DNA of 64,000 nt from Amaurobius ferox. Its lineage: Eukaryota; Arthropoda; Arachnida; Araneae; Amaurobiidae. The translations under genes and the position numbers were made by a program. Positions 56,395-64,000 of the stretch are shown here, one piece after another (positions within the stretch are counted from its first letter, which is position 1; the number at the start of each line of letters is the position of its first letter). The stretch spans positions 13,546,707 through 13,610,706 of the forward strand of contig OX578145.1 of assembly GCA_951213105.1 (NCBI GenBank), read 5' to 3'. The notes beneath the pieces were generated by a model, which saw nothing but the letters and a program-made list of their open reading frames with translations, had not been told where the DNA came from and made no database searches.

Positions 56395-58400
56395 TTTTTA
56401 GTTTATGGTGTGATTAAAATCACGTCCAATCACGATTTTGATCCATAGTTTATTCCAGAAATTAAATGTTCAAACCTATTTTTCTGATGTATTCTTTTAA
56501 TGTAGAACATACTGTAGAACATACTGTATTCTTTTAATGTAGAACATATTTAATGTAGAACATCCCTGATATCGAAATGGGACAGGAAAGGTATTAATTT
56601 ACCCCTAAAAAGAACTGAAAACGTGATGTCAATCGATAAACATCAAGGGGTTTTTTTTTAATCAAAGTGCTTCAGAGGTTGTTTTTTTTTTCTTTTTTTT
56701 TCCCCCTGCAAAATGTTCCTAGAGGATGTATTTTCTTTTCAAAACAATGTACATTGAACAAAATACGGTACTTGATTTTTTTTTCTTTCTTTCTTTCTTT
56801 TTTAAATTTAGGGTGTGAAGATTATGATCACAATCGCGTCCAATCGCGTTTTCGATCCATAGTTCTTTCCAGGAAATAAATGTTCACCCTTATTTTTCTG
56901 GTGCATTCTTTTAGTGTAGAATACGTAGTGCATTCCTGATATCGAAATGGTACCAGGCAGGTATCAGTTTGCCCGTGAAAAAGAGCTGAAAACGGGATTT
57001 CAGTCGATAAACATCGAAAGTTTTTGTCAAAGTGCATGAGTAATTTTTTTTAAAATGTTCCGAGAGAATGTATTTTCTTTTCAAGATATTATACGTAGAA
57101 CAAAATAGGGTGCTTAATTTTTCCTTTTTTTTTGTTTTTTTTTCTTTGTTACTTTAGGGTGTGAAGATTATGATCACAATCGCGTAAAATCGCATTTTTA
57201 ACCTATAGTTTTTTCCAGAAATTAAATGTTCAAACATAATTTTTTGATGTATTATTTTAGTGTGGAATACATAGTGTATCCCTGATATCGAAATGGTACC
57301 GGGCATGTATCAGTTTGCCCGTGAAAAAGAGCTGAAAACGGGATTTCAGTCGATAAACATCGAAAGTTTTTGTCAAAGTGCATGAGTAATTTTTTTTAAA
57401 ATGTTCCGAGAGAATGTATTTTCTTTTCAAGATATTATACGTAGAACAAAATAGGGTGCTTAATTTTTCCTTTTTTTTTGTTTTTTTTTCTTTGTTACTT
57501 TAGGGTGTGAAGATTATGATCACAATCGCGTAAAATCGCATTTTTAACCTATAGTTTTTTCCAGAAATTAAATGTTCAAACATAATTTTTTGATGTATTA
57601 TTTTAGTGTGGAATACATAGTGTATCCCTGATATCGAAATGGTACCGGGCAGGTATCAGTTTGCCCGTGAAAAAGAGCTGAAAACGGGATTTCAGTCGAT
57701 AAACATCGAAAGTTTTGTCGAAGTACCGGAGTATTTTTATGGAAAATGTTCCGAGAGGATGTATTTTTTTTTCAAGATATTATACGTAGAAAAAAATAGG
57801 CTGATTAATTTTTCCTTTTTTTTTTTTTCTTGGTTTAGTGTGTGAAGATTATGATCACAATCGCGTAAAATCGCATTTTTAACCTGTAGTTTTTTCCAGA
57901 AATTAAATGTTCAAACATAATTGTTTAATGTATTATTTTAGTGTGGAATACATAGTACATCCCTGATATCGAAATAGTACCAGGCAGGTATTAGTTTGCC
58001 CGTGAAAAAGAGCTGAAAACGGAATTTCAGCCTTTAAACATCCAGAGTTTTTGTCTAAGTACCGGAGTATTTTTATGAAAAATGTTCCGAGGGAATGTAT
58101 TTTCTTTTCAAGACAATATACGTAGAACAAAATAGGGTATTTAATATTTTTCAATTTTTTTTTATTTTGTATAGGGCGTTATATAATCTCGTCCAATCGC
58201 GTTTTCGATCCATACATTTTTCCAGGAATTAACTGTTCAAACCTATTTATCTGATGCTGTATTTTAGTATAGAATCTATAGAATAACCTCGATATCAAAA
58301 TTGGACTGGAAAGGTATTAGTTTGCCTATGAAAAGGACTAAAAATGTGATTTTAATCGAAAAACTTCGAAAATGGACAAAATATATTAATAAAAATTGAA
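56395..58400 (+). repeat. satellite-like array, about 335-346 bp units, 5-6 copies
   Basis: Units start with GGTGTGAAGATTATGATCAC at about 56811, 57157, 57503 and 57838, with diverged flanking units from about 56395 and from 58173. Each ends in a long T-rich tract and TTTAG. The units at 57029-57374 and 57375-57720 are nearly identical, and the outer ones are diverged, as expected for an array that expands in the middle. Short ORFs inside (MVPGRYQFAREKELKTGFQS) derive from the repeat. Confidence 0.95.
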
Positions 58401-59099
58401 GTTATTTTTAATTTAAATTATTATTATGTTATTCTACGGCGGATATTGTTTAGATAAGGTTTAGAATACAAAACAGGGATATTTGACAAAATCTCTAGCT
58501 GTACCACTAGATATATGTATGTATTCTTGTAGTATGAAACCTATAAATTTTCTGCCCTATCAAATTGGGAAGGAAAATTTTCGATTTTGGTGTGAAACGG
58601 AACCGAAATCATTTTTTAATTTTAATTTTCTCTTTTCTGTAGCCGTAGGATGTAATTCATGAAGTTTCAATATTCAGGAAGAATGTATTTCTTTACAATA
58701 TTATTTTCGTTGAGCATACTTCTTAAAAGCCTCGTTTACGATTTATCTCGCATTTGAAACCTTAGTTTTTCCGAAAAGTGATCACTTTGAATGTGTTATA
58801 TCTTGAAATGTGAAATTTTTAATTTTTTGAAAGAGCGCTTTTCCTTTTATGGTAAGGTAAAAATTATATACATTTTAGCCGAAATTTTGATTTCATCACA
58901 GAGAACCGTATTTTGATCCTCAATATCCCTAGGAAATGATCTGAAATACAGTCATTTGCGAAAATTGTAAACCACCTATTCGTATTCACTGACCGTATTG
59001 CTTCCTGCGGTGTTGCATCATCTTACAGAGACATATGTTGATGGGGGCAAAAGTTCAAGGGTCAGTTTTCTTCTGGTTTTCAGTCTGATATAGAAGCTT
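58401..59099. other. unannotated AT-rich DNA
   Basis: No gene supported. Some text (TCCCTAGGAAATGATC, ATATCTTGAAATG) may be old satellite flank. Confidence 0.5.
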
Positions 59100-59965
59100 A
59101 AGCAGAATAGGCTTAAGCAGAAATATGAATGTTAGAACGACTGATATCTATAACATTATCACGAAACATCAAGATACAGGTGATGAAGTGGATGCAAGAT
59201 GAAGTGGATGCTCTAATAAACAAGCCCATCCGGTAACAACATTATACGGCGAATTGTTATGCTTTCTCTCAAGAGTTCGTACACGAAAATAAAGTCTTTT
59301 CTACATTCAAAAGGATATAATATTAGTATTAGCGCTGTTTCCCGACGTCTCATGAATGTAAACTAAACGCTATAATGATAAAAAGAGACTTTACTTTGCA
59401 AAACGTGGACTGTTCAAGATTGGTGTCAAGCTCTGTTTTCCTATAAATCAACTTTGTGTCAATTTGCTTCACTCAAAATCATGTTGTATGACCAAAGGCA
59501 AAAAGTTTAATGAAAAATACATTGTTATCGTAGTGAAACATCGCCAAGTCAGGTGATGTGGGGTGCTATGTCAGCTTTAGGTATTGCTTCATTGTTCTTT
59601 TAGCCGAGAGGCCCTACCATGAATGGTTCTATTTATATGAATATGTTACGAAAAAAGTTAGTAACTCATATGCAAGTGCACAGATGCACATGCATGATGG
59701 TACTTCATGCCACAGATCAAGTGTAGTATAGGATTACCTGCAGAGGAAATACATAAACGTGCTTGACTGGCACGACTAAAACCCTATCGAAAATTCAGCA
59801 AAAAAAAATCCCATCAAATTTCGAATCTTTGATTGACGCAGTAAAGTACATGTGGCCCTTGTGCAAAGACATTTTAAGCGACTACTGCAATTTTCTCATT
59901 GACAAAAGTATGTCACATCGTATTCTGTTCATTACAGGAAACAAAGGTGACCACACAAAGTTCTG
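59100..59965 (+). pseudogene. decayed Tc1/mariner transposase
   Basis: The plus strand, with many frame changes, reads RRLMNVN, KRDFTLQNVDCSRLVS-like text, then VMWGAMSALGIASLFFL, HDGTSCHRSSVV, DYLQRKYINVLDW, and finally NFESLIDAVKYMWPL. The blocks VMWGAMS, HDG-CHRS (second Asp) and LDW match the order of a Tc1-like DDE transposase (WGAMS, QQDGAPCH-S, DWP-NSPDLNPIEN). The catalytic Glu block is not legible. It differs in sequence from the other Tc1-type relics here, so it is another lineage. TIRs were not found. Confidence 0.8.
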
Positions 59966-60653
59966 ATTTCGGTCCTTTCATATACTAAAGAATGTAACTA
60001 CTCATATGTGATGTTAGTTGTTTCTTTGAAATGGTTAATTTGCCATAGAATGACAGTTGGCAAATATAATTAGTGTTCCAAGCATATGAACAATAAGCTG
60101 TGGAAAGCAATTGAAAAAGTCGTCTTTTGTTGTCATTCGACCTTCATAAGCGGACGGGTTCTCTTATTATGAATCGTAACACCAAATTAGAAAATATAGT
60201 TTTCTAAAAAATTTCTAATTTTTAGGGTTTTAGCAAAAAGTTACAATATAAGACGTATTGAACATGTTTGTGTCACTTTTAGAGTAGTTATCACCCTCTT
60301 TTCCCTGTCTCTGCGTGTGCAGTAGACGGGCGAGTTCACAATTCACACAAAAAAAATTATATTTAAATAACCTACAGAAAAATTAAACTATAAAATTGTT
60401 GTAATACGGAATATGTGATTAGATTAAAATATTCCTGAATTTCTACATTAGCTTCGACAGAAATTGCTTCTCTCTCTCTGTATGTGTGTACGGGGGGAGT
60501 GGCAGTTTCCAAATATTTTGTTTACTATTTTTCCCATATATCGTTTCTATAAAATTCAGTGGGTTCGATGGATTCTTGAGGAGACACAATCCCCAAATAC
60601 CCCCCCCCCTCCATTGCAGACACCACTAATGTTCTAAATTATCAGTTCAAATG
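59966..60653. other. unannotated AT-rich DNA
   Basis: Nothing recognised except a C-run at 60600-60609 and CT repeats at 60471-60480. Confidence 0.55.
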
Positions 60654-60699
60654 TATAACCACAGCCGGTCTACACACGATGTAGACCGGCTGTGGTATA
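60654..60699. repeat. strong short hairpin
   Basis: CCACAGCCGGTCTACA and TGTAGACCGGCTGTGG are perfect complements around a 5-base spacer, extended by TATA-rich ends. It is conspicuous by its GC content in AT-rich DNA. Confidence 0.9.
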
Positions 60700-60722
60700 A
60701 CACATGATTTAAAAAAAGTTAC

Positions 60723-60760
60723 ATTCAATAAACATGGTTCTCCTCGTGTTTATTGAATAT
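60723..60760. repeat. second hairpin next to the first
   Basis: ATTCAATAAACA and TGTTTATTGAAT flank a 13-base loop, 24 bases after the first hairpin. Confidence 0.85.
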
Positions 60761-61079
60761 ATTTATTGTTGTAACTTGGGTAAATATAATTATGTTTGAA
60801 CTGGAAAATTTGTAGCTAGAAAAATTGAATTCTGAGATATTTCGGAAACAGTCCCCAAATTATTTTTCAAAATTTTATTTTCATCCATAAGATTTTCTTT
60901 TACAGCTAAATATTACTAATTAGTTGTAGTTCTTAATATAAATATTCTTCTGCATGAATGTAACGTTCGTTAAAAAATAAAATAAAATATATGCATCTTT
61001 GGAGAATCCTTTTCAGAATTTCTAGTTGGTATCTGGCAACACTTATTCCGTGTTTACAAATTTGAATTTGTTATTTGTC

Positions 61080-61330
61080 GTTGAGTTGGATTCCCGCGCG
61101 CGCGCGCATGAACTGGTTCCACGGCCACTGAAGTTATCTGTTGAAGGTAAGTGATTTCATTTCAAATCTAGTTAATATAAAGTTAGGTTAGTTATCTAGT
61201 TAAGATTTTTCTTGTTTTCACATCTTAAAAGCACAAATAACTTACGTGCATTTTCTGCATAGATATAATAATCTTGGAGTTGGTTCTACGGCAACTGAAG
61301 TTATCTGTTGAAGGTAAGTGATTTTATTTC
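61080..61330 (+). repeat. duplicated segment with splice-donor-like ends
   Basis: GGTTCCACGGCCACTGAAGT followed by TATCTGTTGAAG and GTAAGTGATTT (donor GT at 61147) recurs 167 bases later with small changes (donor GT at 61314). A (CG)n run lies just upstream at 61095-61107. It could be a duplicated 5' UTR exon end of a gene lying to the right, but no transcript evidence is available. Confidence 0.6.
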
Positions 61331-61629
61331 AAATTACTAATTAGTTGTATTACTAATTATAACCGGAGTTTAAAACAAATTTCTGCCAAATTAAGAAAAA
61401 TCGACCATAAAACTTAGGCAAAACCAAATGCGATATCTTCTACTTTTCATTCCATATTTCACAGTTATTTATGTGCATCTAAGAGGAAGAAACAGGTGGC
61501 TCCCAAAATTGTTCGTAAACTTACGAATTTCAAAGAAGTACTGCTCTATCCATTAATAAAAATTAATATTTCAGCATGGGAATTTTTTAATGATATCTAT
61601 AACATGTTCTTAACAAAACTATATATATA

Positions 61630-61662
61630 TTTTATACATAGTTTTACTATGTATAAAATATT
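61630..61662. repeat. AT palindrome
   Basis: TATTTTATACATAGT pairs with ACTATGTATAAAATA across two or three bases; ATACATAGTAAAAC is repeated just to the right. Confidence 0.85.
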
Positions 61663-61719
61663 TTAAATACATAGTAAAACTTTTTTTAAAAAAAATTAAT
61701 AATCAAAAAGTTACGTCAC

Positions 61720-62125
61720 AAAACTCTTCGTACCTACAGTTTAAAAAAAATCTCTACATACAGTAAATATTATAATATTGTGGTAAATTAGTACTTAGTA
61801 GGATAACTTCTATATCCACAACAGCTTTTTAACATCTGTGAATAGCGTTTACTAGTTTTTTGTAATTTCTGCATCAATGTACCTCCATTCTTCGATCATT
61901 ACTTTTTTTAGTTCACTTCTCATTTTAATGTCATGTCTTCGTACTCTAACCTCCAGTTCTCTCCAAATGTGTTCTATTGGGTTTAAATCCGGTGACTGAG
62001 GTGGTGTTTTCAGAACTTGTGGACAATTATGAAGACACCAGAGGGGGGTGAATATTAAGGCACAACTTTGTGGACAATTATGAAGACACCAGAGGTGAAT
62101 TATATACTTGTTGCCAAACACATAT
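61720..62125 (-). pseudogene. Tc1-like transposase C-terminal fragment
   Basis: The minus strand reads PPQSPDLNPIEHIWRELEVR, the catalytic Glu block of Tc1 transposases, then KKVMIEEWRYIDAEITK and in another frame a KLVNAIHRC-like tail. Upstream of PPQSPD two near-identical copies of GTGGACAATTATGAAGACACC (about 62019-62043 and 62071-62095) show a small internal duplication. TACGAAGAGTTTTGTGACGT on the minus strand (61713-61732) may be its terminal sequence. The rest of the gene is missing. Confidence 0.88.
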
Positions 62126-62586
62126 TCATTTGCTACACATACTCATTTGGTAAAATTTTTTAGTATTTTATAAAAAAAATGTCCTTTTAAAATATCAGGG
62201 ATTACAAATTATCAGTGTGTGTGTGTGTGTTTATGGACATGTTTAGCAGTTTACAATAACTGAAGCAACAAATAGAAACTATTTAATTGAATTTGAATTA
62301 TCTTAATTACCTTAAAGGGTGTTTTTATCCTCTAGAAAAAAAAAAATTCATTGCGAACACTGCCATTAAGAAATTTTGAAACAATCTTAGTTGATCACTT
62401 CTGGATGTTTGTTTTTTTCTTTATGATTGAAATTAATGAGTAGCAAAATCTCTCATATGAAAAATTCTGAATACAGCCTTTTCCAATTTACAGCTTCGTG
62501 TTTACAAATGTAATTATTTAAATGTTTAATTTGTAAAAATAAATTATGTTCCTGTTTATAAAATCACACAATTAAAAATAAATCAT
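62126..62586. other. unannotated AT-rich DNA
   Basis: Contains a short (GT)n run at 62215-62230. No gene recognised. Confidence 0.6.
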
Positions 62587-62590
62587 TTAA

Positions 62591-63199
62591 CATGCTGAGT
62601 GCTGCATCAGTCACCAGTGATTGTCAATATACTTTCCGTTTAAGCCGCGTTCGTCACCATTGATCTGACTATATATAATTAAAAAAATTATATTCTTAAT
62701 TAAAAATTAAATAGTTTGAATATTATAAAAAATGTATCTAAATATTACTTCTTATCAGAAAAATTATTTTAATAGGTATTGTTGAAACACTGGATACACA
62801 TAAATAGTTGTCCTGTGCAGGTTTCACAGAATGTTGTCACTTGTTTCGTCAATTTTCTGGCAATATCTCTTCTAAATCATGTGCATTGTCTTCGTAGCAT
62901 TTTTTACAATATCTTTGAACTTTCGATGCTCTTCCAGATCTTTGTTGTAATTTGTGACAAGATATTTGAGGTGTATAATTGCAATATTTCTACGTGGAAT
63001 TCCTTCATAGCAACAATGTGAAAGATAAGACAGCTAATTTCTTTTGAAATTCTGTGATACTCGTATTATTTTTGGTTATATTTTAAAATAAAATATGAGC
63101 ATTTAGAACTGATGAAGTATTTAGTAGGAACTCAAAGACTAGCCAGCATATTGCAGCTTGAATGGAAAAGAAAACAAAATAGGCTCAGCGCTTAACGTG
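62591..63199 (-). mobile_element. internally deleted piggyBac element
   Basis: The left end TTAA (62587-62590) is followed by CATGCTGAGTGCTGCATCAG. The right end, read on the minus strand, is CACGTTAAGCGCTGAGCC (about 63182-63199), a related terminal sequence next to a mutated TTAT. The interior keeps only the C-terminal coding part of a piggyBac transposase. Confidence 0.7.
62762..63015 (-). pseudogene. piggyBac transposase C-terminal zinc-ribbon remnant
   Basis: The minus strand reads VQRYCKKCYEDNAHDLEEIL, then after a one-base frame change KLTKQVTTFCETCTGQLFMC and IQCFNN. The spacing C-x2-C, C-x2-C, C-x2-C is that of the Cys-rich end of piggyBac/PGBD transposases, which binds target DNA. 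The catalytic domain is absent. Upstream text (EFHVEILQLYTSNI) carries no clear motif. An opposite-strand ORF over the same bases is a shadow. Confidence 0.78.
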
Positions 63200-63592
63200 T
63201 TATGAAAAGACTACTTCATACCTGCCAACTTGTACGATTTGTCCGTCACAATGTATGAAATTTGTTTCATTTTTACGATTATACGAAATAATCAAAAAAT
63301 GTATGAATTTAATAGTTTTATTCGTAGGTTAGCGAATTCTAGTGACTGTGCTAGATTTGGCGGAAAACCATTAGTTTTAGTAGAAAATCGCTAGTTTTGG
63401 TAACATCAACTTGAAAATCGGAAAAACATTAATTGCGTTAGTGTTGCCGGTTTTAGGGAAAATTGTCCTTTTTTTTTCCAGTTTGCTAAAAAAAGATAAC
63501 TAGGTTTGGCAACGACATAAAATCCACAAATTCTATATCAATGTTGCCAAATTGAACCGATGTGCGCAAATTCGGGTACTTTTCGGTAGAGT
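63200..63592. other. unannotated AT-rich DNA
   Basis: Repeated words around TTTGGCGGAAAACC, TAGTTTTAGTAGAAAATCGC and TGTTGCC-style text, with no gene. It may be the 5' flank or terminal region of an element that carries the ORF at 63824. Confidence 0.4.
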
Positions 63593-63745
63593 TTTTCCAA
63601 GATAATTTGGGATAGTTTTGAACAAGTTGCGTGGCAACGCCTCACGGAGTAACCAACACAGCTGCCGTGGCTTCCAAGATAATTTGGATGGTTTTAAACA
63701 AGTTGTGTGGCAACGCCTCACGGAGTAAACAACACAGTCGCCGTG
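63593..63745 (+). repeat. ~77 bp tandem duplication
   Basis: TTCCAAGATAATTTGGGATA, GTTTTGAACAAGTTGCGTGG, CAACGCCTCACGGAGTAACC, AACACAGCTGCCGTGGC occurs twice in a row with few changes. Confidence 0.92.
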
Positions 63746-63823
63746 GCGCCATTTGCATCTAAAATTACGTATGTGGATCCAACCCTCTGTAATTCACTTA
63801 TAGTGATCGTGTCTTGTGGCAAA

Positions 63824-64000
63824 ATGTCCAAAGTAAAGCCTGAACAATATTCCCAAGTGTTTAAACAATCCTACATTCAGGAGTTTTCCTGTATTATGCA
63901 GTCTCGCAAATGTGTGCATTTTGCCTTTTGTTCATTGTGTGCAAGTGATATAAGCATTTCACATGGCGGCTTAAACGATGTAAAAGTACACGTGCGTTTC
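63824..64000 (+). CDS. partial zinc-finger-like protein, N-terminal 59 codons
   Basis: Opens with AAAATGTCC at 63824 and runs to the window edge without a stop. It reads MSKVKPEQYSQVFKQSYIQE, then FSCIMQSRKCVHFAFCSLCA, SDISISHGGLNDVKVHVRF. The pattern F-C-S-L-C-A-S-D-I-S-I-S-H-G-G-x-N-D-V-x-x-H matches the BED/SPIN-DOC-like zinc fingers (C-x2-C with later H) that I know from hAT-type transposases and domesticated relatives. It may be the first exon of such a transposase or of a host gene derived from one. The 3' end lies outside the window. Confidence 0.65.
   Translation, partial: MSKVKPEQYSQVFKQSYIQEFSCIMQSRKCVHFAFCSLCASDISISHGGLNDVKVHVRF

Noticed and set aside
59763..59966. Separate 67-codon gene
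   Set aside because: It is the tail of the decayed Tc1-like transposase.

Overview
The window is eukaryotic nuclear DNA: AT-rich, gene-poor, full of retroposons, DNA-transposon relics and minisatellites, with coding sequence split by GT-AG introns. The mix of elements (a gag-like LINE ORF1 with CCHC knuckles, an RTE-type LINE, tRNA-derived SINEs, Tc1/mariner and piggyBac derivatives) suggests an arthropod. A chelicerate, perhaps a spider, is my guess from the style of the elements; the sequence does not prove it.

The one clear host-type gene is a protein kinase on the + strand, about 15149-25781. I place six exons with compatible splice phases. Exons 1-3 encode a complete kinase domain (glycine loop, VAIK, HLDLKTDN, PPE, subdomain IX and XI motifs). 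Exons 4-6 encode a low-complexity acidic tail. The DFG motif reads DFT, and the frame breaks near 15600 and again in exon 4, so the gene is either decaying or carries assembly indels. Its introns hold a complete piggyBac-type MITE (17138-17361), a half copy of the same MITE (24685-24814), two SINE insertions with target-site duplications, and a 1.2 kb array of 22 bp repeats. Just 3' of the gene lies an array of about 165 bp units that look like exons with their own splice sites (25834-26830), then a 5'-truncated RTE-like LINE with a perfect 14 bp target-site duplication (26852-27969).

Left of the kinase (1-15 kb): a Tc1-like deletion derivative with 33 bp TIRs (2410-3169), a tRNA-related SINE with a 14 bp TSD (6961-7133), a rearranged LINE ORF1 relic (9060-9850), a 2.7 kb inverted pair of unclassified repeats (9851-12541), and a compact LINE with an intact 370-residue ORF1 but no ORF2, flanked by a perfect 15 bp TSD (12803-14696).

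Right of the kinase (28-64 kb) I see no certain host gene until the window's end. The region holds dispersed unclassified repeats (30.3-31.9 and 43.4-44.4 kb; 37.6-38.3 kb), many tandem arrays (29.4, 36.8, 44.5, 44.8, 46.1, 47.9, 55.3 and 56.4-58.4 kb), fold-back elements (39.8, 41.7, 60.7 and 61.6 kb), several SINEs including a chimera of 5S rRNA and tRNA-SINE (49261-49604), decayed Tc1/mariner-type transposases (49.96-50.72, 59.1-59.97, 61.7-62.1 kb), a piggyBac relic (62.6-63.2 kb), and at the edge the start of a small zinc-finger-like ORF (63824-64000).

The most notable items are the ORF1-only LINE, the 5S rRNA-SINE chimera, repeated use of one target site by SINEs at two loci, and the exon-like tandem array behind the kinase gene.
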